Origin: Sulfitobacter sp. DSM 110093
Lineage (GTDB): Bacteria > Pseudomonadota > Alphaproteobacteria > Rhodobacterales > Rhodobacteraceae
Assembly: GCF_022788715.1 (NCBI RefSeq)
Contig: NZ_CP085167.1
Location: forward strand, 3,345,501 to 3,409,500
Length of the DNA: 64,000 bases
Reading direction: 5' to 3'
The notes under the pieces are model-generated. The model was not told where the DNA came from. It was given only the letters and a program-made list of their open reading frames with translations, and did not search any database. A program made the position numbers and the translations under genes. Below are positions 44,349 to 53,342 of the stretch, in pieces (the stretch's first letter is position 1; each line of letters opens with the position of its first letter).

Positions 44349-45718
44349 AATGGCGCCCAGACCCCGGATCCCTGACCCGACCTGCCTACCGATCACTCGT
44401 TCAGACGATTGAAACGGCGATTCAGAATGGCGTGCTCAAACCCGGAGACCGGATGCCGACGCAGCGCCAACTGGCGTTCGATCTGTCGCTTAGCGTGCAA
44501 ACCGTCAGCCGCGCCTATGACAAGCTGGTCGAGGCGGGCAAGATCGTCGGAGAGGTGGGGCGCGGCACTTTCGTACGCGCGGCGAGCGATGAGATCTCCA
44601 TGCCCTTCGTCAGCCGCAAGGCCGCCGGGCGGTTGCTGGACATGTCGATCCTGAAACCTGTGCTGGATCACGCCCATGAAGAGGCGATGCAAAAGACGCT
44701 CCGCGCCATGGCGCGGTCCCTGCCCCGCGCGATGATGGGCGGGTTTCGCCAAGACCTCCGCGCCGGGGACAGCAGCAGCGCGGTGCGACGCTGGCTCTCG
44801 CTCTGCGGGTTGGATCTGCAGGGGATGGCGGTGATTCCGACCAACGGCAGCACCAGCGCGATGACCGTGGCGATGATGACGGCGGCCCAACCCGGCGATC
44901 TGATCGTCAGCGAAGACATCGGCCATCACACCCTGCGCCCCCTTGCCCGCTTTTTAGGCATCCGTCTGCAAGGAGTGAGCGTCGACGCGGGCGGCATCTG
45001 CCCCGAGGCGCTGGAGCGGATCTGCGCGAAAGAGCCTGTCAAAGCCGTCTACCTGATCCCCAATGGGGCCAATCCGCTGGCCTTTACCATGACGGAAAAC
45101 CGCCGCGCGGCGGTGATCGAGGTGGCAAGACGCCATGACCTGCTGATCATCGAAAACCAATCATGGGGGCCGCTGCAAGACGCGCCGCCACCGCCGATGG
45201 CAGCCATGGCGCCAGAACGGGTGCTCTATTTCACCAGCCTCACGAAATGCCTGATGCCCGGGCTGCGGGTCGGCTATCTTGTGGTGCCGGACCACCTTGG
45301 CGCCTCGGCGGGCAACCGGCATATGGTGACCAGTTGGATGGCCACCAATATGATGACTGAAATCGCCGGGCGCTGGATCGAGGAAGGGACCGCCCAAACC
45401 CTGCTCAACCGTCAGCAACTGGCCCTGCGTGACCGTGCCGACTTCGCCGCCAATGTCTTTCGCGGACTCGACATGCGCACCAGTCCAAACGGGCTGCACC
45501 TTTGGCTGCCTTGCCATGACACCTACGAAGAGGCCGAACTGGTCAAATCCATCCGCGAGAGTGGGGTCGCCGTGGCCAATGGGGCCAGCTTTGCCATCGG
45601 CCCGCCGGACCGTCATCCGGGGCTGCGCGTCTCAATCGGGGGGCAATCCTTTCCTGAATTTGCCCGCGGGATTCGCATGATCGATGCAAGATTACGCAAC
45701 AGGGGTAGGACCGGGTGA
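44342..45718 (+). CDS. enuR: MocR-type PLP-dependent repressor of ectoine catabolism
   Basis: 458 residues. An N-terminal GntR winged helix (about 10-80, MPTQRQLAFDLSLSVQTVSRAYDKL) is fused to a class I aminotransferase-like domain. The PLP lysine in FTSLTKCLMPGLRVGY is residue 302, the same number as the essential Lys302 reported for EnuR of Ruegeria pomeroyi. EnuR represses the import and catabolic genes and is released by the intermediates N-alpha-acetyl-diaminobutyrate and diaminobutyrate, which bind its PLP. No ribosome site precedes the ATG. The longer reading from 44120 runs through asnC on the other strand and is rejected. Confidence 0.92.
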   Translation: MTKWRPDPGSLTRPAYRSLVQTIETAIQNGVLKPGDRMPTQRQLAFDLSLSVQTVSRAYDKLVEAGKIVGEVGRGTFVRAASDEISMPFVSRKAAGRLLDMSILKPVLDHAHEEAMQKTLRAMARSLPRAMMGGFRQDLRAGDSSSAVRRWLSLCGLDLQGMAVIPTNGSTSAMTVAMMTAAQPGDLIVSEDIGHHTLRPLARFLGIRLQGVSVDAGGICPEALERICAKEPVKAVYLIPNGANPLAFTMTENRRAAVIEVARRHDLLIIENQSWGPLQDAPPPPMAAMAPERVLYFTSLTKCLMPGLRVGYLVVPDHLGASAGNRHMVTSWMATNMMTEIAGRWIEEGTAQTLLNRQQLALRDRADFAANVFRGLDMRTSPNGLHLWLPCHDTYEEAELVKSIRESGVAVANGASFAIGPPDRHPGLRVSIGGQSFPEFARGIRMIDARLRNRGRTG

Positions 45719-45736
45719 CTGTGAGAGCGTCTCAAA

Positions 45737-45787
45737 TTGTCATGGATCAATATTCACATTGACATGATTGGGATCGGTTTAAATGAT
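45737..45787 (+). promoter_or_regulatory. uehA promoter with candidate EnuR half-sites
   Basis: TTGTCATG (45737-45744) and TTGACATG (45759-45766) form a direct repeat with a 22-base period. The second includes a perfect -35 TTGACA (45759-45764); AATGAT at 45782 (17-base spacer) is a possible -10. A repressor on these sites would block RNA polymerase. The sites echo the inverted repeat before enuR. Confidence 0.55.
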
Positions 45788-45855
45788 CTAACAGTCAGGA
45801 CATTAGTTTCGCTGCGGCCTTTGTGCTGCGCGGGCAATAAATGAAAGGGAGTAAC

Positions 45856-46866
45856 ATGGCTATTTTCAAGACCGTAATCACCGGGGGTATCCTCGCAGCC
45901 GTGACGAGTGTCGCAGGCGCGGCCTCTGCCGACACATGGCGCTATGCCTTCGAAGAAGCACTGGACGAAGTGCAGGGCAAATACGCCCAGAAGTTCAAAG
46001 AAGAAGTCGAAGCGAACTCCGACCACGAAGTTCAGCTTTTCCCATACGGCACCTTGGGTGAATCCGTCGACACGATGGAGCAGGCGCAAGCCGGCATCTT
46101 GCAGTTCGTGGACCAGTCGCCCGGCTTTACCGGCGCGCTGATCCCCGAAGCGCAGGTGTTCTTCGTGCCTTATCTGCTGCCGCAGGACGGTGAGCAACTC
46201 AACGAGTTCTTCCGTACCTCCAAGGCCATCAACGAGATGTTCCCCGCGCTCTATGCAGAGCAAGGTCTGGAACTGCTCAGAATGTTCCCCGAAGGCGAAG
46301 TCTGCATGACCACGCAAGAGCCGGTCAAAACGCCCGAAGACCTTAACGAGGTCAAGTTCCGCGTCATGACCAACCCGCTCTTGGTGGAAAGCTACAAAGC
46401 CTTCGGCGCGACGCCAACACCGCTGCCATGGGGCGAAGTCTATGGCGCGATGCAGACCGGCATCATCCAAGGTCAGGAAAACCCGGGCTTCTATCTGGAA
46501 TCCACCAAGATGTATGAGGTGACAGACGTCATCACCTGCATCGGCCACAACAACTTCACCACCGCTGTGATGGCCAACAAGGATTTCTATGAGGGTCTGT
46601 CCGATGAGGACAAAGAGGTTGTGCAGAACGCTTCTGACGCGGCATTCGATTATATCCTCGAATACCAGTCCGGCCTGCAGGAAAAGTCGCTGGAAAACAT
46701 CGCAGCGGCGAAGCCTGACATGCAGATCAACATCCTGTCCGAAGAAGAGCGTCAGCCCTTCAAAGACAAGGCTGCATCGGTCGAAGAAGCCTTCATCGAG
46801 ATGACAGGTGACAGCGGCAAGGAAATCCTTGAGCAATTCAAGGCCGACCTCGAATCCGTTAAGTAA
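45856..46866 (+). CDS. uehA: TRAP transporter substrate-binding protein for ectoine/5-hydroxyectoine
   Basis: 336 residues, DctP family. Residues 1-26 are a signal peptide (ends AGAASA). The mature protein has FPYGTLGESVDTMEQ near residue 62 and the specificity-defining region VKFRVMTNPLLVESYKAFGA, including the arginine that binds carboxylate, near 160-180. The ATG is chosen because AAGGGAG lies 5 bases before it; an ATG five codons upstream lies over that site. It captures ectoines in the periplasm for UehBC. A stem-loop follows the stop. Confidence 0.92.
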   Translation: MAIFKTVITGGILAAVTSVAGAASADTWRYAFEEALDEVQGKYAQKFKEEVEANSDHEVQLFPYGTLGESVDTMEQAQAGILQFVDQSPGFTGALIPEAQVFFVPYLLPQDGEQLNEFFRTSKAINEMFPALYAEQGLELLRMFPEGEVCMTTQEPVKTPEDLNEVKFRVMTNPLLVESYKAFGATPTPLPWGEVYGAMQTGIIQGQENPGFYLESTKMYEVTDVITCIGHNNFTTAVMANKDFYEGLSDEDKEVVQNASDAAFDYILEYQSGLQEKSLENIAAAKPDMQINILSEEERQPFKDKAASVEEAFIEMTGDSGKEILEQFKADLESVK

Positions 46867-46877
46867 ACGCACCCTTT

Positions 46878-46903
46878 CACCCTCCGGCACTGTCCGGGGG
46901 GTG
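46878..46903 (+). terminator. Attenuator-like stem-loop between uehA and uehB
   Basis: A 10-base stem CACCCTCCGG/CCGGGGGGTG with one U-G pair and a 6-base loop begins 11 bases after the uehA stop and is followed by ACCTTATTTTGAC. It likely lowers read-through, so the binding protein outnumbers the membrane subunits. Confidence 0.65.
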
Positions 46904-46942
46904 ACCTTATTTTGACGCGATCCATTTTGAACCATTCACGGG

Positions 46943-47581
46943 ATGACGCCGGTGACGGAAGACAACCACAGTTCGCAACTGCAATCGCAGACAGATACCA
47001 CCGGCACTGATGACGCCCCCGTTGGCACCTATAAATCCACCCTACCCGGCCCTTTGGGCACAATCGACAACGCGATCAGCTGGCTTGAGTCTGTGATGCT
47101 CGCCGCTGGTGTTTTGTTGATGGCCGCCAATACGATTGCCAATGTCGTGGGCCGTTTCGTTTTCCAAAGCTCGATCTTCTTTTCCGAAGAACTGAACAGC
47201 ATCCTGATCATCCTCATCACCTTCGCGGGCATTTCATATGCCGCGCGACATGGGCGGCATATCCGCATGTCGGCGATTTTCGACGCCCTGCCGCCACGGC
47301 CCCGCAAGGTGCTGATGATCTTTATCGCCTTTGTCACCGCCGTCTTCATGTTCGGCCTCGCGTGGTACGCGCTGCAATATATCATGACCCAAGCAGGGCG
47401 CGGGCGCCTGTTGCCAGCGCTGCAAGTCCCGGTCTGGTGGACGCTGGTCTGGGTGCCCTTCGGCTTTTTCATGACGGGGCTGCAATACCTGCTGACCGCC
47501 ATCAAAAACATTATTGAGCCTGACATTTACCTGTCGACCAGCGTGCTGGAAGGCTACGACGACAACGAGCGGGAGGTCTAA
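46943..47581 (+). CDS. uehB: TRAP transporter small membrane subunit
   Basis: 212 residues, DctQ family. A soluble, Thr/Asp-rich N-terminal stretch (about 1-40) precedes four membrane segments (about 48-68, 80-100, 120-142 and 160-185). [31 protein letters not shown] in the second part is the DctQ core. It supports UehC in sodium-driven ectoine import. A GTG at 46954 could also start it. Confidence 0.9.
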   Translation: MTPVTEDNHSSQLQSQTDTTGTDDAPVGTYKSTLPGPLGTIDNAISWLESVMLAAGVLLMAANTIANVVGRFVFQSSIFFSEELNSILIILITFAGISYAARHGRHIRMSAIFDALPPRPRKVLMIFIAFVTAVFMFGLAWYALQYIMTQAGRGRLLPALQVPVWWTLVWVPFGFFMTGLQYLLTAIKNIIEPDIYLSTSVLEGYDDNEREV

Positions 47582-47584
47582 GCG

Positions 47585-48871
47585 ATGGCTACTACCATTT
47601 TCTCCATCATGGTCGTCCTGCTGCTGCTGGGCTTTCCCATGATGATCCCGCTGATCGTCGGCGCGTTTGTCGGTTTCTATTCCCTCTTCGGCGGTTTCGG
47701 CCAGCTTGAAACAATGGTGCAACAGATGATGGCAGGCGTCCGGCCCGCTTCACTGATCGCCGTGCCGATGTTTATCTTTGCCGCCGATATCATGACGCGC
47801 GGCCAGTCCGCCGGGCGGCTGATCGACATGGTGATGTCCTTCGTGGGTCACATGAAGGGCGGTCTTGCGGTTGCCACAGCTGCGGCCTGTACCATGTTCG
47901 GCGCGGTCTCAGGCTCTACGCAGGCCACAGTGGTTGCGGTGGGCTCCCCCCTGCGGCCCCGGATGCTCAAAGCAGGCTACAAAGACAGTTTCGTGCTGGC
48001 GCTGATCGTGAACTCGTCCGACATCGCATTCCTGATTCCGCCCTCCATCGGGATGATCATCTACGGCGTCGTCTCTAACACCTCGATTGCCGAACTGTTC
48101 ATCGCGGGCATTGGGCCGGGGCTGCTGATCCTTGCGCTGTTTTCGGTCTATTCGGTGATCTACGCCTACCGCCACAACGTCCCCACCGAAGAGAAAGCCA
48201 CATGGGGCGAGCGTGCCCGCGCGGTACAACAAGCGCTTTGGCCGCTGGGGTTTCCGGCGATCATCATTGGCGGCATCTACGGCGGTGTCTTTTCTCCGAC
48301 CGAAGCGGCGGCGGCCTGTGTGCTCTACGCCATCTTCCTTGAGATGATCGTCTTTCGTGAGATCGACTTTGCAGGCATCTATGAAACGGCGAAATCCACC
48401 GGGCTTATCACCGCCGTGGTCTTTATCCTTGTTGCGGCAGGCGCGGCCTTCTCTTGGGTGATCTCTTTCGCGCAAATCCCTCAGGCGGTTTTGGCGGGCA
48501 TCGGCATCGACAGCATGGGGCCGATTGGGGTGCTCTTTGTGATCTCTATCGCCTTCTTCATCGGCTGTATGTTCGTGGACCCGATCGTGGTGATCCTCGT
48601 CTTCGTGCCGATCTTTGCGCCGGTGGTCGACTCGGTTGGCCTTGACCCGGTTCTGGTTGGGACAGTCATCACGCTGCAAGTCGCCATCGGTTCGGCCACG
48701 CCGCCCTTTGGATGTGACATCTTCACCGCCATCGCGGTCTTCAAGCGGCCCTATATGGAAGTCATCCGTGGCACCCCGCCCTTCATCGTCATGCTGCTGA
48801 GCGTGTCTGTCGCGCTGATCTTCTTCCCGCAGATTGCCCTGTTCCTGCGCGATCTAGCGTTTGCGAAATAA
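47585..48871 (+). CDS. uehC: TRAP transporter large membrane subunit
   Basis: 428 residues, DctM family with about 12 hydrophobic segments. PRPASLIAVPMFIFAADIMTRG-like context near residue 55, GAVSGSTQATVVAVG near 102 and the PPSIGMIIYGV loop near 150 are the conserved DctM signatures. It is the sodium-coupled channel for the substrate brought by UehA. It starts 4 bases after uehB. Confidence 0.93.
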   Translation: MATTIFSIMVVLLLLGFPMMIPLIVGAFVGFYSLFGGFGQLETMVQQMMAGVRPASLIAVPMFIFAADIMTRGQSAGRLIDMVMSFVGHMKGGLAVATAAACTMFGAVSGSTQATVVAVGSPLRPRMLKAGYKDSFVLALIVNSSDIAFLIPPSIGMIIYGVVSNTSIAELFIAGIGPGLLILALFSVYSVIYAYRHNVPTEEKATWGERARAVQQALWPLGFPAIIIGGIYGGVFSPTEAAAACVLYAIFLEMIVFREIDFAGIYETAKSTGLITAVVFILVAAGAAFSWVISFAQIPQAVLAGIGIDSMGPIGVLFVISIAFFIGCMFVDPIVVILVFVPIFAPVVDSVGLDPVLVGTVITLQVAIGSATPPFGCDIFTAIAVFKRPYMEVIRGTPPFIVMLLSVSVALIFFPQIALFLRDLAFAK

Positions 48872-48889
48872 CCGGCCCGGAGGACGACC

Positions 48890-49330
48890 ATGTTCACCCA
48901 TATCCTTGCCCCTTATGACGGCTCGATCAATGCAGATCGGGCGCTGATGAAAGCTTCCGAGATGTCCAAACTGACCGGGGCAAAGGTGACCTTGCTGACG
49001 ATCTACCGGCACCATTCGATGCTGGAGGCGTCGCTGTCGATGGTGCGGGTGAACGATCCGGGCAATATCGACGATGCGATGCAGGCCCATGCGACCGAGA
49101 TCATCAGCCACGGCAAACAGTTGATGAAAGACGCGGGCGTAGAGAATGTGCGCGCTTTCGTGCGCTCGGGCCGACCGGCGCGGGCAGTGACCGAATTTGC
49201 CAAGAAACATAATGCCGATCTTATCGTCATCGGCTCTCGCGGGTTGGGGGCGACGGGCGATAGCTATCTGCTCGGATCGGTGTCACACAAAGTCACGGGG
49301 CTTGCGAAATGCCCCGTGCTTGTCGTCTAG
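48890..49330 (+). CDS. usp: Universal stress protein of the ectoine transporter operon
   Basis: 146 residues, UspA fold. The ATP-binding pattern G-2x-G-9x-G(S/T) is present as GSRGLGATGDSYLLGS near residue 115. It corresponds to TeaD/usp proteins encoded with ectoine TRAP transporters; TeaD of Halomonas binds ATP and modulates transport. It starts 18 bases behind uehC with a CGGAGGA site. Confidence 0.92.
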   Translation: MFTHILAPYDGSINADRALMKASEMSKLTGAKVTLLTIYRHHSMLEASLSMVRVNDPGNIDDAMQAHATEIISHGKQLMKDAGVENVRAFVRSGRPARAVTEFAKKHNADLIVIGSRGLGATGDSYLLGSVSHKVTGLAKCPVLVV

Positions 49331-49347
49331 ATCAAAGGAATATTCAG

Positions 49348-50139
49348 GTGACACCCCCTGTGCAAAGCGAAACGCTTGACTGCCGTTTGCGTGAAGATGA
49401 CCCCGTGCGCCTTGGTGCGATGCTGCTGTCGACCGACATGACCTTTGAGCGTGACGCCGCGCGGCTGATCGACCCCGCGCAGGCCGCACTGCATGTGGCG
49501 CGGATCGCTTTTGAGAACCCCACCACCCCCGAACGCCTGCGTGCCATGACACCGGATATGGCACGCACTGCGGCGCTGCTGGTGCCGGGGATCAAGCTTT
49601 CGGCAATCGCCTTTTGCTGCACCTCGGCCTCTGTCGCGATTGGTAATCCTGCGGTACGCGAGGCCATCGGCGAAGGGCTCCCCGGCGTGCCGGTCATCAC
49701 CCCCGCCTCTGCCGCCATCGCGGGCTTTGCCGCGCTTGGCGTGACGCGGGTGGCAATGCTCACCCCCTATCTGCCCGAAACCGCCGCGCCGCTGGCCGCC
49801 TATTTCGAGGAACAGGGCCTACAGGTCATGCGCAACGGCGCCTTCGGGTTGGAAGACGACCGCGACATGGCGCGGATCGACGACGCAAGCATCATCGACG
49901 GCGCCAAAGCATTGGACGGAGTGGAAGTAGAGGCATTTTTCCTCTCCTGCACCTCCCTGCGCGGCGTCGACGTGATCGACCGGATCGAAGCCGCTTTGGG
50001 CAAGCCGGTCGTGACCTCAAACCAAGCGCTGTGCTGGGCATTGCAACGAATGGGCGGGCTCACGGGCCGTCCCGATGGCTATGGCCGTCTGTTCGACTGC
50101 GACATGCCAAGCGCCCATGCACAGGGCATCATTCCGTGA
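49348..50139 (+). CDS. eutA: Asp/Glu racemase-superfamily protein of ectoine utilisation
   Basis: 263 residues from a GTG that follows AAAGGA by about 8 bases. Two catalytic cysteines lie in symmetric CTS motifs, AFCCTSASV near 89 and FLSCTSLRG near 205, as in arylmalonate decarboxylase and maleate isomerase relatives. EutA is proposed to act with EutB and EutC in turning 5-hydroxyectoine to ectoine. Both partners are missing from this locus, so the role of EutA here is open. It sits between usp and eutD. Confidence 0.85.
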   Translation: MTPPVQSETLDCRLREDDPVRLGAMLLSTDMTFERDAARLIDPAQAALHVARIAFENPTTPERLRAMTPDMARTAALLVPGIKLSAIAFCCTSASVAIGNPAVREAIGEGLPGVPVITPASAAIAGFAALGVTRVAMLTPYLPETAAPLAAYFEEQGLQVMRNGAFGLEDDRDMARIDDASIIDGAKALDGVEVEAFFLSCTSLRGVDVIDRIEAALGKPVVTSNQALCWALQRMGGLTGRPDGYGRLFDCDMPSAHAQGIIP

Positions 50140-50199
50140 TCCCGGCCCCTCTGGCCGGATCGCAATATTCGGGTAACCAGACATGAAAGGGGCTGGCCT

Positions 50200-51381
50200 A
50201 TGACCACGTATGAGGCGAATTTTACAAACAGCGAGTACCAGCGCCGGGTCGACCGAACGCGCAAGACCATGGCCGCGCGCAACATGGATGCGATCGTGGT
50301 CAGCGACCCGTCGAACATGTCTTGGCTGTCTGGCTATGACGGTTGGTCGTTCTACGTGTACCAAGCGGTGATCGTGACACATGAAGGCGAGCCGGTCTGG
50401 TGGGGCCGCGGCATGGACGCGCTTGGCGCACGGCGCACCGTCTTCATGGAGGATGACTGCATCCGCGGCTACGATGACAGCTACGTCCAGAACCCCGAAA
50501 AACACCCGATGGAAGACCTCTCGGCCCTTCTAAGCGAGATGGGGTTAGAGAACGCGCGCATCGGCGTCGAGATGGACAACTACTACTACTCCGCCCGCGC
50601 CCATGACACGCTGAAAACCAAGCTGCCCAAGGCGACCTTTATGGATGCCACGGCGCTGGTGAACTGGGAACGCGCGGTGAAGTCCGAGCGCGAGATCGAA
50701 TACATGGAACGCGCCGCGCGGATCGTCGAAGAGATGCACGTTCGTATCCTCGAAGTTGCCGTGCCCGGCATGCGCAAGAACGATTTGGTGGCCGAGATCT
50801 ATGCCACCGGCATTCGCGGCGCTCAGGGTTTCTGGGGCGACTACCCCGCCATCGTGCCCATGGCCCCGTCGGGCATGGACGCCACCGCGCCCCATCTGAC
50901 GTGGGACGACCGACCCATGCAGCCCAACGAGGCGACCTTTTTTGAGATCGCAGGTGCCCACCGGCGCTATCAGTGCCCGCAATCGCGCACGCTGTTTTTC
51001 GGGGATGTGCCGCAGAAATACCGCGACGCCGAACAGGCGGTGCTAGAGGCCATCGACGCAGGGCTGGAGCAAGCCAAGCCCGGCAACAAGGCCGAAGACA
51101 TCGCCAATGCATTCAACAAGACGCTCAACAAGGCTGGGTTTGAGAAGGACAGCCGCTGCGGCTATGCCATCGGCATCAGCTATCCGCCCGACTGGGGCGA
51201 GCGCACGATTTCTTTCCGCCGGGGCGATACGACGATCCTAGAGCCAAACATGACCTTCCATTTCATGCCCGCGCTCTGGCTAGATGATGGCGGGCTAGAA
51301 ATCACCGAGCCGATCCGCATCACCGAAACCGGCCATGAATGTTTCTGCACCACACCGCGAAAGTTGTTTGTTTCCGCATGA
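50200..51381 (+). CDS. eutD: Ectoine hydrolase (M24 creatinase-like)
   Basis: 393 residues with the creatinase N-terminal domain (about 15-160) and an M24 pita-bread domain. The usual five metal ligands of M24 aminopeptidases are not conserved (FFEIAGAHRRYQCPQS, GISYPPDWGER), as in metal-independent creatinase. EutD (also DoeA) opens the ectoine ring to N-alpha-acetyl-L-2,4-diaminobutyrate, an EnuR inducer. The start follows GAAAGG. The gene overlaps eutE by an ATGA. Confidence 0.92.
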   Translation: MTTYEANFTNSEYQRRVDRTRKTMAARNMDAIVVSDPSNMSWLSGYDGWSFYVYQAVIVTHEGEPVWWGRGMDALGARRTVFMEDDCIRGYDDSYVQNPEKHPMEDLSALLSEMGLENARIGVEMDNYYYSARAHDTLKTKLPKATFMDATALVNWERAVKSEREIEYMERAARIVEEMHVRILEVAVPGMRKNDLVAEIYATGIRGAQGFWGDYPAIVPMAPSGMDATAPHLTWDDRPMQPNEATFFEIAGAHRRYQCPQSRTLFFGDVPQKYRDAEQAVLEAIDAGLEQAKPGNKAEDIANAFNKTLNKAGFEKDSRCGYAIGISYPPDWGERTISFRRGDTTILEPNMTFHFMPALWLDDGGLEITEPIRITETGHECFCTTPRKLFVSA

Positions 51382-52367
51382 CCAGCAATCCCATCACCCC
51401 GACCATCCCGCTCGACAAACCCGGCGCGCATCACGGGTTTCTCCGCCTACCCTACAGCCGCGATGACAGTGCTTGGGGCTCTGTCATGGTGCCGATCACA
51501 GTCATAAATGGCGGCGACGGCCCCACGGCGCTGCTGACAGGCGGCAACCACGGCGATGAATACGAAGGGCCGATTGCCCTGCAGGAACTGGCAGCCACGC
51601 TGGATCCGGCAGAGGTCACGGGCCGCGTCATCATCCTGCCGATGATGAACCAACCCGCCTTTGCCGCTGGCCGCCGCTGTTCGCCCATCGACGGCGGCAA
51701 TATGAACCGCAGCTTTCCGGGCAGCCCCGGCGGCACGGTAACCCAAAAGATCGCGCATTACATCGCGACCGAACTGGTGCCGCTGGCCGATATCGTGCTG
51801 GATTACCACTCCGGCGGGCGCACGCTGGATTTCCTGCCCTTTGCCGCCGCGCATATCCTGCCCGACAAGAAACAGGAGGCCGCCTGCATGGCCGCGATGG
51901 AGGCGTTCAACGCCCCCTATTCGATGAAGATGCTAGAGATCGACAACCGCGGCATGTTCGACACGGAAGTGGAGGAACAGGGCAAGGTATTTGTTACCAC
52001 CGAACTCGGCGGCGCGGGCACGTCGACCGCCAAAAGCGTCGCCGTCGCCCGCAAAGGCGCGCGCAATCTGTTGATCCATGCAGGGATTTTGGCTGGCGAG
52101 CCCGAGATGGCAGAGACTGTGATGCTCGACATGCCCGATGGGCGCTGCTTCACCTTTAGCGAGACCAACGCCCTGCTAGAGCCGCTCGTTGATCTGGGGG
52201 ATGAAGTGACCGAAGGCCAAGCCATCGCGCGGCTCTGGCCCAGCGACCGCAGTGGTCAGGCCGCGATCATGGCCCATGCGCAGCTCAGCGGTATCTTGAC
52301 CGCCCGGCATGTGCCGGGGCTGGTCAAGATGGGCGATTGCATCGGCGTGGTGGCGCAGGTGGTCTAA
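51378..52367 (+). CDS. eutE: N-alpha-acetyl-L-2,4-diaminobutyrate deacetylase
   Basis: 329 residues, AstE/AspA zinc deacylase family. Zinc ligands are in GGNHGDEYEGP (His and Glu, near 56-66) and DYHSGG (His, near 139). A C-terminal lipoyl-like tail (VDLGDEVTEGQAIARLW) is common in the family. EutE (also DoeB) removes acetate to give L-2,4-diaminobutyrate, which the transaminase encoded at 40755 takes on. The start overlaps the eutD stop (ATGA); a longer reading adds 13 residues from within eutD. Confidence 0.92.
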   Translation: MTSNPITPTIPLDKPGAHHGFLRLPYSRDDSAWGSVMVPITVINGGDGPTALLTGGNHGDEYEGPIALQELAATLDPAEVTGRVIILPMMNQPAFAAGRRCSPIDGGNMNRSFPGSPGGTVTQKIAHYIATELVPLADIVLDYHSGGRTLDFLPFAAAHILPDKKQEAACMAAMEAFNAPYSMKMLEIDNRGMFDTEVEEQGKVFVTTELGGAGTSTAKSVAVARKGARNLLIHAGILAGEPEMAETVMLDMPDGRCFTFSETNALLEPLVDLGDEVTEGQAIARLWPSDRSGQAAIMAHAQLSGILTARHVPGLVKMGDCIGVVAQVV

Positions 52368-52376
52368 GCCACCTGC
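52355..52376. terminator. Inverted repeat at the end of eutE, shared with the dpp operon
   Basis: A perfect 8-base stem GCAGGTGG/CCACCTGC with a 6-base loop spans the eutE stop, in the 15-base gap between convergent genes. It can serve both strands; no T run is present. Confidence 0.45.
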
Positions 52377-52382
52377 AACGCC

Positions 52383-53342
52383 TCACTCGTCGACGGGGAA
52401 GTAGCAGGCTGCCGGATGCGGCGCGCCCTCAAGCACGGGGCGCTCTTTCCGGCAGACATCCTGCACCTTCCAGCAACGTGGCGCAAAGGGGCAGCCCTCG
52501 GGGATCGCCAGTGGCGAGGGCAGTTCGCCCTGCAGCTTGATCCGCTCTTTGCCGCCTTCGGGATCGGCGCGGGGCGTCGCGGAGAGCAGCGCCGCCGTAT
52601 AGGGATGGCGCGGGTTCTCAAAGACTTCATCCTTCGGCCCCTTCTCGACAGCGCGGCCCAGATACATGACGATCACATCATCAGCGACGTGACGCACGAC
52701 AGAAAGGTCATGGCTGATGAACAAATACGCCAGCTGCATCTTTTCCTGCAGGTCCACCAATAGGTTCAGGATCGCCGACTGGATCGACAGATCAAGCGCC
52801 GAGACAGGCTCGTCCAGCACCAGCACCTTGGGGTCCAGCATCAACGCCCGCGCCACCGCGATCCTCTGGCGCTGACCGCCCGAGAACATATGCGGGTAGC
52901 GGTCGTAGTGTTCAGGCCGCAGACCGACAAGGCGTAGCATTTCGCGCGCCTTTTCCTCGCGCTGCTTCTTGGACATGTCCTTGCGGTTGATCACCAGCGG
53001 CTCTTGCAGGATCGTGCCGATCTGTTGGCGCGGGTTGAGCGAGCCATAGGGGTCTTGGAACACGATCTGCACATGCTGGCGCAGGTCGGCCCAATCCTCG
53101 GGTCGCACCTGTTTGCCGTCGAGTGTGAGGGAGCCCGCGGTCGGCTCTTCGATCATCGTGACCATCCGCGCCAGCGTGGACTTACCACAGCCGCTTTCGC
53201 CCACCACGGCCAGCGTCTTACCGGGGTGCAGTTGGAAATCGAGGCCCGCAACAGCCTTCAATGTCTGCGTCTTGCGTAGGAAGCCGCCACCAACCTGATA
53301 GTGACGCTCTAGCGCGTCGGCGGTCATTACGGGGGCAGTCAT
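52383..53342 (-). CDS. dppF: Oligopeptide/dipeptide ABC transporter ATPase (DppF-type)
   Basis: 319 residues. Walker A GESGCGKST near 49, signature FSGGQRQR near 153 and Walker B VLVLDEP near 174 are intact. The C-terminal oligo_HPY extension has cysteines in CPFAPRC, VCRKE and AACYF that bind an iron-sulfur cluster in some members. It pairs with DppD. The start overlaps the dppD stop. Confidence 0.93.
   Translation of the reverse strand: MTAPVMTADALERHYQVGGGFLRKTQTLKAVAGLDFQLHPGKTLAVVGESGCGKSTLARMVTMIEEPTAGSLTLDGKQVRPEDWADLRQHVQIVFQDPYGSLNPRQQIGTILQEPLVINRKDMSKKQREEKAREMLRLVGLRPEHYDRYPHMFSGGQRQRIAVARALMLDPKVLVLDEPVSALDLSIQSAILNLLVDLQEKMQLAYLFISHDLSVVRHVADDVIVMYLGRAVEKGPKDEVFENPRHPYTAALLSATPRADPEGGKERIKLQGELPSPLAIPEGCPFAPRCWKVQDVCRKERPVLEGAPHPAACYFPVDE

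Noticed and set aside
45754..46935. Open reading frame of 393 codons on minus opposite uehA
   Set aside because: uehA has a signal peptide and DctP motifs; the minus frame is its complement and has no ribosome site.
49344..49763. Open reading frame of 139 codons on minus opposite eutA
   Set aside because: Ser/Arg/Ala-rich complement of a gene with two conserved CTS motifs.
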